Assembly (NCBI GenBank): GCA_029782095.1
Contig: JAKOVL010000126.1
Span: 1-55,313 of the forward strand
Source of the DNA: Bacillota bacterium
Lineage (GTDB): Bacteria > Bacillota > Dethiobacteria > DTU022
DNA length: 55,313 bases
Direction: 5' to 3'
Part shown: positions 1 to 8,750 of the stretch, piece after piece
Numbering within the stretch: the stretch's first letter is position 1
How the letters are laid out: each line of letters begins with the position of its first letter
Position numbers and translations under genes: made by a program
Notes under the pieces: model-generated
The model's input: only the letters and a program-made list of their open reading frames with translations
The model's database searches: none
What the model was told of the DNA's origin: nothing

Positions 1-202
1 CGTGGGACGTAGCAATGGTAATCCCACGCTCCCGCTCCTCCGGCGCCTTGTCAATCTCGTCAAAGGTGGTCTTCTGCGCAAAACCGGCGCTGGACAAACA
101 GTACGTAATCGCCGCCGTCAACGTCGTCTTGCCATGGTCAACGTGACCAATGGTACCAACGTTCACGTGAGGCTTCGTCCGCTCAAACTTCTGCTTCGCC
201 AC
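1..202 (-). CDS. tuf: Elongation factor Tu, N-terminal part (runs off the window edge)
   Basis: EF-Tu is the GTPase that delivers aminoacyl-tRNA to the ribosomal A site. Only about 67 N-terminal residues are inside the window. The G1/P-loop GHVDHGKT (residues 19-26) and the switch-I stretch ending RGITI are visible and nearly identical to bacterial EF-Tu. The start is GTG at 200-202, preceded by the Shine-Dalgarno GGAGGTG at 211-217. The gene follows four tRNA genes on the same strand, an arrangement like the E. coli tRNA-tufB operon, so it may be one of two tuf copies; the second copy is not visible here. Confidence 0.95.
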   Translation of the reverse strand, partial: MAKQKFERTKPHVNVGTIGHVDHGKTTLTAAITYCLSSAGFAQKTTFDEIDKAPEERERGITIATSH

Positions 203-306
203 TTAATTTGCACCTCCAAAGGTTAGGTAATATCTAATTATAAGGATTGTACATAAAAATGCCTTACCTTATTATGTTACATTTACAAATAATTACTCAA
301 AAAAAA

Positions 307-383
307 TGGTGGCGGCGCAGGGATTCGAACCCCGGACACTGCGGGTATGAACCGCATGCTCTAGCCAACTGAGCTACGCCGCC
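307..383 (-). tRNA. tRNA-Met (CAT), elongator
   Basis: Cloverleaf with a perfect 7-bp acceptor stem (GGCGGCG/CGCCGCC), D-arm GCTCAG...GAGC, anticodon loop carrying CAT, a T-loop GTTCGAATC, and an encoded 3' CCA. The paired first base and the absence of three consecutive G:C pairs in the anticodon stem separate it from the initiator tRNA at 514-590. Confidence 0.95.
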
Positions 384-386
384 AGC

Positions 387-462
387 TGGAGCTCACGACC
401 GGATTCGAACCGGTGGCCTTATCCTTACCAAGGATACGCTCTACCTCCTGAGCTACGTGAGC
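387..462 (-). tRNA. tRNA-Thr (GGT)
   Basis: Acceptor stem GCTCACG/CGTGAGC, anticodon loop TTGGTAA with anticodon GGT (reads ACC/ACT), T-loop GTTCGAATC and encoded CCA. It lies 3 nt from the neighbouring Met tRNA, so the two are probably co-transcribed and separated by processing. Confidence 0.95.
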
Positions 463-513
463 TAAAAAAACTATTTAATTTGATAAGGAAACCGCATCTG
501 CGATTTCCTTAAA

Positions 514-590
<77 letters not shown>

Positions 591-597
591 TTGTCGA

Positions 598-671
598 TGG
601 AGCGGGTGATGGGAATCGAACCCACGCAACTAGCTTGGGAAGCTAGGGCTCTGCCATTGAGCTACACCCGC
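598..671 (-). tRNA. tRNA-Gly (CCC)
   Basis: Acceptor stem GCGGGTG/CACCCGC, anticodon loop TTCCCAA on a CTAGC/GCTAG stem (anticodon CCC, reads GGG), T-loop GTTCGATTC and encoded CCA. It is the first gene of the tRNA-tuf transcription unit, about 10 nt after the predicted transcription start. Confidence 0.94.
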
Positions 672-687
672 TCTTAAGCACTTAAAG

Positions 688-716
688 ATTATACACCCAC
701 TCCGGAAAAATGTCAA
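688..716 (-). promoter_or_regulatory. Consensus sigma-A promoter of the tRNA-tuf unit
   Basis: On the minus strand TTGACA (716-711) and TATAAT (693-688) are separated by exactly 17 nt, a perfect consensus promoter. Its start would fall near 681, just before tRNA-Gly. This fits strong transcription of Gly-fMet-Thr-Met-tuf. Confidence 0.85.
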
Positions 717-749
717 CTTTTAAATCTGCAACTTTAATCTTAAATTAAC

Positions 750-1409
750 CTAAGCTTTACGCACTTCCAGATAACGTTCCAGTTTCCGTTTTACCCGCTG
801 CAGGGCGTTGTCGATAGATTTAACATGCCGCCGCAAATCTACCGCGATCTCCTGGTAGGACTTGCCCTCCAGGTAAAGCGTCAGCACTTTCCATTCCAGT
901 TCGCTTAGTATCTCTCCCATTTTAAACTCAATGTCATTGTACTCTTCCCGGTTGATCATCAACTCTTCAGGGTCGGTAATCTTGGTTCCAGACAAAATAT
1001 CCAGGAGGGTCCGGTCTGAATCTTCGTCATAGATTGGCTTGTTTAACGACACATATGAATTTAAGGGAATGTGTTTTTGCCGGGTTGCCGTCTTGATGGC
1101 GGTTATAATTTGACGGGTGATGCACAGCTCGGCAAAGGCGCGGAATGATGAAAGTTTGTCACCTTTAAAATCCCGTATAGCTTTATAAAGGCCAATCATG
1201 CCTTCCTGGATAATGTCTTCCCGATCAGCCCCGATTAAAAAGTATGATCTTGCTTTTGCTTTGACAAAATTTTTATACTTATTAATCAAAAACTCCAAGG
1301 CGACCGTGTTGCCCTCTTTAGCTTCAGAAACAATATCCTCATCACTTTTAAGCTCCAGTTCCGGGTAAACACTGCTGTTCCCTTTCACTTCTTGAGCCAA
1401 AAAGCTCAC
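750..1409 (-). CDS. sigH: RNA polymerase sigma factor SigH (stationary phase/sporulation)
   Basis: Sigma-70-family factor, 219 aa, the length usual for SigH, which drives entry into sporulation and the transition state in Bacillus and Clostridia. Region 2 is seen as REDIIQEGMIGLYKAIRDF (about residues 63-81) followed by the -10 binding part around FAELCITRQIITAIKTATRQ. Region 4 has the helix-turn-helix YLEGKSYQEIAVDL near residues 178-191. The start is GTG with GGAGG 8 nt upstream. It follows rlmB, as in the conserved Firmicutes order. It has its own promoter at 1469-1497. Confidence 0.93.
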   Translation of the reverse strand: MSFLAQEVKGNSSVYPELELKSDEDIVSEAKEGNTVALEFLINKYKNFVKAKARSYFLIGADREDIIQEGMIGLYKAIRDFKGDKLSSFRAFAELCITRQIITAIKTATRQKHIPLNSYVSLNKPIYDEDSDRTLLDILSGTKITDPEELMINREEYNDIEFKMGEILSELEWKVLTLYLEGKSYQEIAVDLRRHVKSIDNALQRVKRKLERYLEVRKA

Positions 1410-1468
1410 ACGTATCGCCTCCGTCCGGGTTTATAAGTGGAAGAGTGGGGAGAACTTGCTACGCGCTA

Positions 1469-1497
1469 ATTATAACTTAAAGGCTGTACAGGGTCAA
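1469..1497 (-). promoter_or_regulatory. Sigma-A-type promoter of sigH
   Basis: TTGACC (1497-1492) and TATAAT (1474-1469) with a 17-nt spacer on the minus strand, about 60 nt upstream of the sigH GTG. It lies between rlmB and sigH, so sigH can be transcribed separately from the cys/rlmB unit. Confidence 0.75.
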
Positions 1498-1534
1498 GCT
1501 TTTTTGCCGGCCCGGCCCGCAACCTCGATAACAT

Positions 1535-2311
1535 TCAATTTTCCCACCCCTGCCGTCGAGCCAGGGCAGCATAAACCAGTATGGCTGATGCCACGGCCAC
1601 ATTGAGGGAGGCGGCTTTTTCCTGCATCGGTATGTACACCGTGCGGTCGCAATGCTGACGCACAAGGCGCGACAACCCCCGCCCTTCGGAGCCCATTACC
1701 AGGGCCAGGGGGCCGGTATAGTCTATTTTGTAATAGGGCTCTTCTCCATCGGCTTCGGCGCCATAGATCCAGAAACCTTCCTGTTTCAACTGTTCCATCG
1801 CCCGGACGAGGTTGTTGACCAGGGCAATGGGCATTCGCTCCACGGCCCCGGCGGCCACCTTGCGCACTGCCGGGGTCACCCTAACTGAGCGGGGGCGGGG
1901 GATGATGAGGCCGTCTAATCCGGCAGCATCTGCGGTGCGAATGATTGATCCAAAGTTCTGGGGATCTTGCAGGTGATCTAGCAGCAGGAAAAATGGAGCT
2001 CGCGAGCTGGCTGCAGCTGAGGCAAGCAGTTCATTTAGCGAAAGATAGCGAAAGGGCGGGCTTAGGGCCGCTACGCCCTGGTGGCCTTGAACATCGCCAA
2101 CCAGGGCCTTAAACTCGTTCAGGGAAACAATGACAAGGGGCACGCGGTTCTGCCGGGCCAGGGAGACAATTTCGTCGATGATCGCGCCCCGCTGGCCCTC
2201 GAGAACATAAACCCGGCGCAGCCGCTTATATTTCAGCGCCTCCAGAACAGATTGCCGCCCAAAGACAAGCTCTTCCGCTTCCGGGGCCGCCCAGCTGCTT
2301 TTGTTTTTCAT
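1535..2311 (-). CDS. rlmB: 23S rRNA (guanosine-2'-O)-methyltransferase RlmB (TrmH/SpoU family)
   Basis: SPOUT-class 2'-O-methyltransferase, 258 aa. The N-terminal part (about residues 14-90) is the L30e-like RNA-binding domain. The catalytic domain carries the three SpoU motifs: DPQNFGSIIRTADAAG, LVMGSEGRGLS and IPMQEKAASLNVAVASA, which build the trefoil knot and bind SAM. RlmB modifies Gm2251 (E. coli numbering) in the peptidyl-transferase loop. It sits between the ThyA-like gene and sigH, the usual Firmicutes place. The family shares motifs with TrmH, but the size and context favour RlmB. Confidence 0.9.
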   Translation of the reverse strand: MKNKSSWAAPEAEELVFGRQSVLEALKYKRLRRVYVLEGQRGAIIDEIVSLARQNRVPLVIVSLNEFKALVGDVQGHQGVAALSPPFRYLSLNELLASAAASSRAPFFLLLDHLQDPQNFGSIIRTADAAGLDGLIIPRPRSVRVTPAVRKVAAGAVERMPIALVNNLVRAMEQLKQEGFWIYGAEADGEEPYYKIDYTGPLALVMGSEGRGLSRLVRQHCDRTVYIPMQEKAASLNVAVASAILVYAALARRQGWEN

Positions 2312-2402
2312 GATTGATCACCCATCTAGATTATTACCTAAACCTAGATTTTAGACTAGTTTGGCCATCCCAGGGGCGGAACCGTTCAGCGGTCTTAGCC
2401 CC

Positions 2403-3062
2403 TTAACACTTATGCGCGTTGAGCAAGTTAACAATGGGAAAATACTGCTCATAGATATGGGCCCCGGAGGAGTAGGCGATAATGGGACCGTCCTGAACAG
2501 GGAAATTAAGGTGCATCAGGATATATTCCTTTAACAGCTGAAGCCCTCCCAGGTTTTCCGGGAAGCCCACAAAAATATCCCACGACCTGAAAAAGAGCGA
2601 CATATTCAACTTGCCTTCCACGACCTTAAAGTCAACTACCCTGAGGCAGGGCGGGTCTGCCAGCTTAATACATCGCGGATCGCCAATGGTCATACAGGCC
2701 TGGTTGGTCGCCCCGGCCGAGCTGTTGAGCAGATCAATCACCGTGGGAAGCTGCGGTGCAATATATTGGCCGTATGTATAATCTTCTTTATCCTCTTTAG
2801 TGTCGGTAGCTAGATATTCGTAAAAATAGGAATGAATTTTTTCTTCCGAGGTGGGGGCGGGAATACCGGAATTCTCAGGCATGTGCACGGCCAGGGGCCG
2901 CGTGCCAGGCTCTTCGATGATTACTGTCAGGTGATCCAGCTGCTTTCTAATCTGCCCCTCGTAGCTCCCCTTCTCCACCACGTAGCGATAGCCGTAGCGG
3001 GCGCAAGACCATAGGGCCATCCGCCATGCCTGTTCTATGGTTCTCTCTTTGACAAAGGCCAT
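2403..3062 (-). CDS. ThyA-family thymidylate synthase, short archaeal-type
   Basis: About 219 aa, clearly shorter than the 264 aa of E. coli ThyA and close to the length of methanogen thymidylate synthases. The nucleotide-binding half is recognisable. DPPCLR holds the catalytic Cys, though the usual following His is Leu. FFRSWDIFVG matches RSxDxxLG. ENLGG keeps the Asn that selects dUMP over dCMP. AHIYEQY matches the H-x-Y motif. The start at 3062 is chosen because GGGAG lies 8 nt upstream; a longer start at 3077 lacks a ribosome site. It lies between cysS and rlmB, where related Clostridia often carry mrnC and a flavin-dependent ThyX (recollection, not checked). Its one-carbon donor is unknown. 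A dCMP-modifying relative is less likely because the Asn is kept. Confidence 0.75.
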   Translation of the reverse strand: MAFVKERTIEQAWRMALWSCARYGYRYVVEKGSYEGQIRKQLDHLTVIIEEPGTRPLAVHMPENSGIPAPTSEEKIHSYFYEYLATDTKEDKEDYTYGQYIAPQLPTVIDLLNSSAGATNQACMTIGDPRCIKLADPPCLRVVDFKVVEGKLNMSLFFRSWDIFVGFPENLGGLQLLKEYILMHLNFPVQDGPIIAYSSGAHIYEQYFPIVNLLNAHKC

Positions 3063-3106
3063 CTCAACAACTCCCATCTGCTAGCAAGTTAGTAAGTTGG
3101 CACTGC

Positions 3107-3126
3107 GGGCGGCGCAGGCGCCGCCC
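3107..3126 (-). other. GC-rich hairpin between cysS and the ThyA-like gene
   Basis: GGGCGGCG/CGCCGCCC, an 8-bp perfect stem with a 4-nt loop, lies in the 140-nt gap between cysS and the ThyA-like gene. There is no T-tract, so it is not a typical intrinsic terminator. It may slow or stabilise the transcript. Confidence 0.5.
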
Positions 3127-3202
3127 CGGCCATTATTTCTGTATAGCGATCTTAGTCTCCTGCTTTACTAAGGTTAGGGAAATCGCGCCCGGCTAGCTGC
3201 CT

Positions 3203-4612
3203 TTATTTGCGCTTCCAACGGGTGCCGTGGGGTGTGTCTTCCAGGATAATGCCCTTGAGCAGCAGCTCATCACGAATACGGTCGGCTTCTGCCCAATTTT
3301 TATTTTTACGGGCCTGCTCTCGCCTGGCGATCAATTCCATGATTTCTTCCCCGGGAGTTTCAGGCTCTTTAATTTCCAGAATATCAAGGATCATGTTGGT
3401 ATCCCGGTAAAAGCCGAGCACTGCTTCCAGCAGCTCTCTGCGGTAAGGATAGCCGTCTTTAAGATAAATGTTGCACTGCTTGGCCAGCTCAAAGAGCGAC
3501 GCCATGGCGCCGGCCGTATTAAAATCATCATCCATCGCTTCGTAAAATGACTGGCGGGCCAGCTCCAGGGCCCCTTGAAGCCTGTCGTCCAGCTCTGCCG
3601 CACCGGCAGGACCGGCTTTCTCCAGGGCAATCTGCAGATTATCGATCATTTCCTGAAGCCTTTCCCGTCCCGCGCGGGCCTGCCTGACCAGTTCTTTGCT
3701 GAAATTAAGCGGGCTGCGATAATGGGCGGAAAGAATGAAGAAGCGCAGATCAAGGGGATGGTGCTCTTCAAGCAGGCTGCGCACTGTGAGGACGTTGCCC
3801 AGCGATTTGGACATTTTTCTATCCTCAATATTCAGGTATCCGGCATGCAGCCAGTAGCGGGCAAAAGGAGCCCCCGTGGCCGCGGAGCTCTGGGCTATCT
3901 CGTTTTCGTGGTGCGGGAAAATCAGATCAGCGCCACCGGCATGAAGGTCAATGGTATCACCCAGGTAGTGCATGGCCATGGCCGAGCACTCCACGTGCCA
4001 TCCGGGACGGCCTTCTCCCCAGGGGCTGTCCCAAAAAGGTTCACCCGGTTTCTTCTGCTTCCACAGGGCGAAATCGAGGGGGTGGCGCTTTTTCTCTCCC
4101 GGCTCTACCCGGGCGCCCGCCAGCAGTTCATCCTGATCTTGCTGGGAGAGGGAGCCATAGTCTAAAAAGTGCGTTGTATCGAAATAGACGTCACCACCGG
4201 CGGCATATGCAAACCCTTTTTCTTCAAGCCTGCGGATCAGTGAAATAATCTCGGCTATATGTTCCGTTGCCCTGGGGTGGAAATCAGCCGGCTTCACCTT
4301 TAAGGCACCTGCGTCCTCCAGGTAGGCATCGATAAAACGGGCGGCCAGCTCGGGAACAGTTATATTTTCCTCCGCTGCGCGCCGGATCATTTTATCATCA
4401 ATATCGGTATAATTCTGAACCATTTTCACCGTGTACCCGCGATGCTGCAAATAGCGGCGCACCACATCAAAAATGATAAACACCCTGGCATTGCCAATGT
4501 GAATATAATCATAAACTGTGGGGCCGCAAACATAAAAACTAACCTCACCGGGTTTAAGCGGAATGAAATCCTCTTTACTGCGAGTCAGCGTATTGTAAAC
4601 TCTTATTGCCAT
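3203..4612 (-). CDS. cysS: Cysteinyl-tRNA synthetase
   Basis: Class I synthetase of 469 aa that charges tRNA-Cys. The HIGH signature appears as YIHIGNAR, the KMSKS loop as [10 protein letters not shown]. The catalytic zinc ligands are in [17 protein letters not shown] and FPHHENE. The anticodon-binding DALR-type domain and a C-terminal tail complete the normal length. The start is ATG at 4612 with AGGTGG just upstream; an upstream in-frame ATG at 4639 lies inside cysE and lacks a ribosome site. The gene overlaps the cysE end by 38 nt, so the two are probably translationally coupled under the T-box at 5286-5549. Confidence 0.96.
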   Translation of the reverse strand: MAIRVYNTLTRSKEDFIPLKPGEVSFYVCGPTVYDYIHIGNARVFIIFDVVRRYLQHRGYTVKMVQNYTDIDDKMIRRAAEENITVPELAARFIDAYLEDAGALKVKPADFHPRATEHIAEIISLIRRLEEKGFAYAAGGDVYFDTTHFLDYGSLSQQDQDELLAGARVEPGEKKRHPLDFALWKQKKPGEPFWDSPWGEGRPGWHVECSAMAMHYLGDTIDLHAGGADLIFPHHENEIAQSSAATGAPFARYWLHAGYLNIEDRKMSKSLGNVLTVRSLLEEHHPLDLRFFILSAHYRSPLNFSKELVRQARAGRERLQEMIDNLQIALEKAGPAGAAELDDRLQGALELARQSFYEAMDDDFNTAGAMASLFELAKQCNIYLKDGYPYRRELLEAVLGFYRDTNMILDILEIKEPETPGEEIMELIARREQARKNKNWAEADRIRDELLLKGIILEDTPHGTRWKRK

Positions 4613-5258
4613 TTTTCCCCACCTCGCTTTCTTCTTCAATCCGGAAGCGCAGCTGGTCTATTTGATCCTGCAGCCGGTTCAGGGCTTCTGCCACCGGGTC
4701 GGGCAAGTCGGTATGGTTAAGGTTTATGGAAGGAACCCTATGTCCGTTGTGTATGACCACCCGTCCAGGGATGCCCACAACGGTGGCGCCGGGAGGAACA
4801 GAATTCAAAACCACCGAACCGGCGCCGATACGGGCCCCCGCTCCGATCTCAATGGGGCCCAGCACTTTGGCCCCGGCGCCGATAACAACGCTGTCACCAA
4901 TGGTTGGATGGCGCTTTCCTTTCTCTTTGCCGGTTCCGCCCAGGGTCACGCCCTGGTATATGGTCACATTATCGCCAAGCTCGGCCGTTTCTCCAATGAC
5001 CACACCCATGCCGTGGTCTATAAACAACCCCCGCCCGATGCGGGCTCCGGGGTGTATTTCAATGCCAGTAATGAAACGGGAAAACTGTGAAATCAGGCGT
5101 GGCAATAAAACCAGGCCGCGCCGGTATAGAAAGTGAGCCACCCGGTGAAATAGGAGGGCATGAATACCCGGATAACAGAGCAGTACTTCCAGAACACTTT
5201 TGGCCGCCGGGTCCCTTTCTTTAACTGCCCTAATTTCCTCTTTGATGCGACTGAACAT
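4575..5258 (-). CDS. cysE: Serine O-acetyltransferase
   Basis: Makes O-acetylserine from serine and acetyl-CoA, the committed step of cysteine synthesis. 227 aa, the short Gram-positive (EpsC-like) form. An N-terminal helical domain is followed by left-handed beta-helix hexapeptide repeats (around [20 protein letters not shown]). The catalytic region [14 protein letters not shown] carries the conserved His and Asp, and a C-terminal tail follows. It is the first gene after the Cys T-box, with cysS overlapping downstream, so cysteine supply and tRNA-Cys charging share one control. Confidence 0.94.
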   Translation of the reverse strand: MFSRIKEEIRAVKERDPAAKSVLEVLLCYPGIHALLFHRVAHFLYRRGLVLLPRLISQFSRFITGIEIHPGARIGRGLFIDHGMGVVIGETAELGDNVTIYQGVTLGGTGKEKGKRHPTIGDSVVIGAGAKVLGPIEIGAGARIGAGSVVLNSVPPGATVVGIPGRVVIHNGHRVPSINLNHTDLPDPVAEALNRLQDQIDQLRFRIEEESEVGKNGNKSLQYADSQ

Positions 5259-5285
5259 TTTCCACTGCCCCTTTAAAAAACTTTA

Positions 5286-5549
5286 GCCGCCCCTGCGACC
5301 TGGCACAGAGACGGCAATAAACCGCGGTTCCACTCTGTTTGGGCGCAAAAAGCGCCCCTCTTTGATCCTTTTAACGGCAGGGCCGGAAACCGCTAATGGG
5401 ATAATCACCTTTCACGGTTCCTGCTCCAAGGTGCATTTCACTGCACATGCATCCCAGGACTTCTTTCAGCCGCTGAAAGCCCCTCTCTATGAGCGACGTG
5501 CAGCTACTCTCCTCTTCACGGCATTTCATTATTACGGTAAAAAAGCTTG
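5286..5549 (-). promoter_or_regulatory. Cysteine-specific T-box leader with terminator/antiterminator
   Basis: The minus-strand transcript holds a T-box core TGGAACCGCGG (5332-5322) in an antiterminator spanning 5336-5307. A competing terminator (5315-5286) has a 10-bp stem GCCGTCTCTG/CAGGGGCGGC followed by a run of T at 5280-5275. The stem I specifier region reads GTGAAATGCACC, giving the specifier triplet TGC (5435-5433), a Cys codon. Uncharged tRNA-Cys would pair with the specifier and T-box, favour antitermination and allow cysE-cysS transcription. The layout parallels the B. subtilis cysES leader. Confidence 0.9.
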
Positions 5550-5554
5550 ATACC

Positions 5555-5584
5555 ATTATACACAGGCGGCCTTATTTTTGTCAA
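5555..5584 (-). promoter_or_regulatory. Sigma-A promoter of the T-box-cysE-cysS unit
   Basis: TTGACA (5584-5579) and TATAAT (5560-5555), spacer 18 nt, on the minus strand. The -35 box overlaps the ispF stop codon (5583-5581), so the promoter is embedded at the end of the preceding gene. Confidence 0.8.
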
Positions 5585-6084
5585 CGATGCCGTTCAAGAC
5601 CGGCGCTGCCCTTTAGCAGAGCTGCCGCCTGGGCGGCTATGGCTTCACCACGGCCGCAGGTGCCCATTCCTTCGGTGGTTGTTGCTTTAACCGTGATGCT
5701 CCCTGGAGCAGCGGCGAGGGCAGTGGTAATATTTTCAATCATGCCTTCGAGATAAGGAGCCAGTTTTGGCGCCTCCGCAATGATCACCATATCGGCATTG
5801 ACCAGCTGAAATCCTTTTTTTTCAACCAAATAACGCACTTTTTTCAACAGCTGCAAACTGGATGCACCCTTGAATTCAGGGTCATGGGGAGGAAAATGGT
5901 GGCCGATATCTTTAAGGCCTGCAGCCCCGAGCAGCGCATCCATAAGGGCATGCACAAGCACGTCGGCATCGGAGTGCCCTTCCAGCCCGCGGTGGTATTC
6001 TATGTTTACCCCTCCCAAGATGAGCGGCCGCCCGTCAACAAGACGATGCAGATCATACCCCGTGCCGATGCGGTACAAGTTCAC
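5581..6084 (-). CDS. ispF: 2-C-methyl-D-erythritol 2,4-cyclodiphosphate synthase
   Basis: Fifth enzyme of the MEP isoprenoid pathway; it cyclises CDP-ME 2-phosphate with release of CMP. 167 aa, a little longer than usual because of a short C-terminal tail. The zinc-site motif GYDLHRL near residues 9-15 and the signature EGHSDADVLVHALMDALLGA (about residues 36-55) are intact, as is the GTCGRGEAIAAQAAALL end. The ATG overlaps the ispD stop by 4 nt, a translational coupling of consecutive pathway enzymes. Confidence 0.96.
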   Translation of the reverse strand: MNLYRIGTGYDLHRLVDGRPLILGGVNIEYHRGLEGHSDADVLVHALMDALLGAAGLKDIGHHFPPHDPEFKGASSLQLLKKVRYLVEKKGFQLVNADMVIIAEAPKLAPYLEGMIENITTALAAAPGSITVKATTTEGMGTCGRGEAIAAQAAALLKGSAGLERHR

Positions 6085-6767
6085 AATTCTCCTTTCAGCA
6101 GCGCCGCTGCTATCTTGAGATCGTGCGGGCTGGTGATTTTTACATTTTCAGGATCGCCGGGAACGGTTGCAACCTTAAAGCCCAGCAGTTCCAGCAAGTA
6201 CGAGTCATCCGTAGCCTGAATTCCCAGCAATTCGGCCTTGCGGTACGCCTCCCGGATCAATTCCTGGCGAAATACCTGGGGCGTTTGGGCGCGCCGCAGC
6301 TTTTCCCTGGGTACAGTGCGCTTAATGAACCCATCCGCGGAAACCTCTTTCACCGTATCTGTGACCGGCACCACGGGAACCGCTGCGCCCCATTGCGCGG
6401 CAGCTTCCACGACGGCATCAATGAGCGATTTTGAAACGAGGGGGCGGACACCGTCGTGGATGCATACGAGTGCAGTGCCTGGATCCACCATCTTAAGGCC
6501 ATTAAAAACAGAATCCTGACGCCTCTTGCCGCCTTCGACAAAGACCAGTTGGTCCAGGGAGCAAAAAGGTTTCAGGATTTTTCGGGTATGCACTATTTCT
6601 CCGGGAGGCACCACCACGACGATCTGCTCGATCCCCGGATGGCTCAAAAATGCCCCGACCGTCCGTCCCAGAATGGGAATTCCTTCCAGTAACAAATACT
6701 GTTTCTTTTCGGCCGCGCCCATACGCTTGCCCATCCCCGACGCGGCGATAATGGCGGCTGCTCGCAT
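6081..6767 (-). CDS. ispD: 2-C-methyl-D-erythritol 4-phosphate cytidylyltransferase
   Basis: Third enzyme of the MEP pathway; transfers CMP from CTP to MEP. 228 aa. The nucleotide-binding loop AAIIAASGMGKRMG begins at residue 3, with KKQYLLLEGIPIL next, CIHDGVRPLV in the middle and the C-terminal TDDSYLLE metal/CTP region. The start overlaps the stop of the PIN-TRAM gene by one base, so yacL-ispD-ispF form one tight unit. Confidence 0.96.
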   Translation of the reverse strand: MRAAAIIAASGMGKRMGAAEKKQYLLLEGIPILGRTVGAFLSHPGIEQIVVVVPPGEIVHTRKILKPFCSLDQLVFVEGGKRRQDSVFNGLKMVDPGTALVCIHDGVRPLVSKSLIDAVVEAAAQWGAAVPVVPVTDTVKEVSADGFIKRTVPREKLRRAQTPQVFRQELIREAYRKAELLGIQATDDSYLLELLGFKVATVPGDPENVKITSPHDLKIAAALLKGEL

Positions 6768-7870
6768 TATTTAACTCCGGAAACTTTTTCGGTCTGGACT
6801 TTGGGTTTGGCAAAAATCATGCGGCCCGCTGCCGTTTGCAAGACGCTGGTCACCAGAACATCAATGGTTTCACCGATATATCTGCGACCGCCTTCCACCA
6901 CCACCATGGTTCCATCATCAAGATAAGCAATACCCTGGCCGGATTCTTTGCCATCCTTGATGATTTGGGCGGTCATCTCTTCTCCGGGCAAAACTACCGG
7001 TTTTACCGCATTGGCCAGCTCGTTGATATTTAGAACTCCAATACCTTGCAACTCGCAGACCTTGTTGAGATTGAAGTCATTGGTAATAATCTTCCCGTTT
7101 ATAACCTTGGCCAGGCGAACCAACTTGCTGTCCACATCAGTCAAATCATCAAAATCGCCTTCATAAATTTGCACCGGTATATCCATCTCTTTTTGAATCT
7201 TATTTAAGATGTCAAGTCCGCGGCGCCCGCGATTGCGCTTAAGCAGGTCCGGCGAATCGGCGATATGGCGCAGCTCCTCCAGGACAAAGCTGGGGACCAC
7301 AATAATTCCTTCTAAAAAATGGGTTTTGCAGATATCCACAATGCGCCCGTCGATAATGGCGCTGGTATCGAGAATTTTATAAGTTTCATTGCTTGCAGCG
7401 GCCGGGTTTTTGCCGCCGCGGCTAAAAAAAGATGTAAGAAAAGTAAAATCTTCTTTGCGGCTCAAAAGAAAGCGAATGCCGATAATGGCCAGCAGCAGGG
7501 TTATAATGGGAGAGAGGATCATGCCGACAACCGGAATCCGGTAGATGGGATAACTCAATAGAAGGCCCATTAATAAAGTAATGATTAAACCGAAGACAAC
7601 CAGGACGATATCCTGGGTCGGCACGGATTTTAATTTACCATCACTCCAAGTGAGCACGGCTTCAAAAAAATTAATAAACAGGGGCGTAAGAAAGTAAAAA
7701 ATTAGGCCGCATAACGCACCACCGATAACGGAATAATAGCCTAGCGGTGTGGGGACCACTGCGGGACCGCCAATAGCGGCAATAATTACAGGGGCAAAAA
7801 AGATGAACAAGTAAATGCCAAGGCCGAACCCGATGGCAGTGCTTATAAATCGTAGAATCCGCCTTACCAT
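6767..7870 (-). CDS. YacL-like membrane protein with PIN and TRAM domains
   Basis: 367 aa from the ATG at 7870, which has AAGGAGGTG 9 nt upstream; the longer in-frame start at 7939 lacks this. Four hydrophobic segments fill residues 1 to about 130. A PIN nuclease fold follows, starting at [15 protein letters not shown] and including acidic residues around [13 protein letters not shown] and [10 protein letters not shown]. The C-terminal TRAM domain (about 290-355) is a predicted RNA-binding OB fold. YacL is conserved immediately upstream of ispD in Firmicutes; its substrate is not well established. Confidence 0.88.
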   Translation of the reverse strand: MVRRILRFISTAIGFGLGIYLFIFFAPVIIAAIGGPAVVPTPLGYYSVIGGALCGLIFYFLTPLFINFFEAVLTWSDGKLKSVPTQDIVLVVFGLIITLLMGLLLSYPIYRIPVVGMILSPIITLLLAIIGIRFLLSRKEDFTFLTSFFSRGGKNPAAASNETYKILDTSAIIDGRIVDICKTHFLEGIIVVPSFVLEELRHIADSPDLLKRNRGRRGLDILNKIQKEMDIPVQIYEGDFDDLTDVDSKLVRLAKVINGKIITNDFNLNKVCELQGIGVLNINELANAVKPVVLPGEEMTAQIIKDGKESGQGIAYLDDGTMVVVEGGRRYIGETIDVLVTSVLQTAAGRMIFAKPKVQTEKVSGVK

Positions 7871-8015
7871 CAGCGTTCTCACCTCCTTAAAAAAAAATAT
7901 ATGAGTCCGCGAGCATGGCTGGAAATATTTTGGCTCCACTCATTATAACTTATAGTTTTAACTAGAATCAAGTTAGAATATACGCTTTTGCAGGAAAAAA
8001 TTTCAATCCAACTGA

Positions 8016-8507
8016 TTATTCAGGATAATCGTTAAATATTACTTCCAGTTCAGAGGCAATTTCATCATGATTAGAGTTTTTAACCAGTATCAGCTCGCTG
8101 ATCAAAATTTGCCTGGCACTTTCCAGCATTTTTCGTTCCCCTGTGGATAGTCCCTTCACCCTGTCCCGTATGGTTAAATTCCGTACCACCTCAGCAACAT
8201 CAAGAATATTACCGCTTTTAATTTTTTCAAGATGATCCCTGTAGCGGCGGTTCCAGTTGGCCGAGACCTCAATCTGATCATGGCTCTGCAGCACATCGAA
8301 TACCTGTTCGACCATCTCTTGACAGACTATCTCTCTTAAGCCTACCTGGGTGCAGCTGTCTATGGGAATCATCACTTTCATATCCCCTACAGGCAGTCTC
8401 ATCACATAATATTTTTTGGTAGCGCCAAGAATTTCTTTTTCTTCGATGGCCTCAATTATACCCGCTCCATGCATGGGGTACACCACTTTATCGCCAACAT
8501 TAAACAA
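8016..8507 (-). CDS. CarD/CdnL-family RNA polymerase-binding regulator
   Basis: 163 aa. The N-terminal Tudor-like RNAP-interacting domain begins with FNVGDKVVYPMHGAGIIEAI, typical of CarD/CdnL, and a helical DNA-binding C-terminal half follows (KIKSGNILDVAEVVRNL). Proteins of this family bind the RNAP beta subunit and stabilise the open complex at promoters with poor -10 spacing. It lies upstream of yacL-ispD-ispF and has its own consensus-like promoter at 8538-8566. Confidence 0.9.
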   Translation of the reverse strand: MFNVGDKVVYPMHGAGIIEAIEEKEILGATKKYYVMRLPVGDMKVMIPIDSCTQVGLREIVCQEMVEQVFDVLQSHDQIEVSANWNRRYRDHLEKIKSGNILDVAEVVRNLTIRDRVKGLSTGERKMLESARQILISELILVKNSNHDEIASELEVIFNDYPE

Positions 8508-8537
8508 ACCTTCGCCTCCTTTACTTCCCTTGTAAGT

Positions 8538-8566
8538 ATAGTAACACAGCCCCCATACAGTGTCAA
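8538..8566 (-). promoter_or_regulatory. Sigma-A promoter of carD
   Basis: TTGACA (8566-8561), 17-nt spacer, TACTAT (8543-8538) on the minus strand, 31 nt upstream of the carD start. It faces away from the plus-strand promoter at 8673-8702, making this a divergent promoter region. Confidence 0.7.
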
Positions 8567-8672
8567 ATAAAATGTCATTTTAACATATTCAACGTACTTT
8601 TACAACAATTTTTTTTCTTTAGCTTTTTTTGGGGCAACAAGGCTAAAGTGACCTTCAGTCCGGGGGAAGCGG

Positions 8673-8702
8673 TTGACATACAGTTAATCGAAAAAGTATA
8701 AT
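8673..8702 (+). promoter_or_regulatory. Sigma-A promoter of the small plus-strand gene
   Basis: TTGACA (8673-8678), 18-nt spacer, TATAAT (8697-8702), about 48 nt before the ATG at 8751. Both boxes match the consensus exactly. Confidence 0.8.
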
Positions 8703-8750
8703 ATTTTTACCAGCAGTCTGTTAGAAATATAAATATGAGGTGACCGTTAC

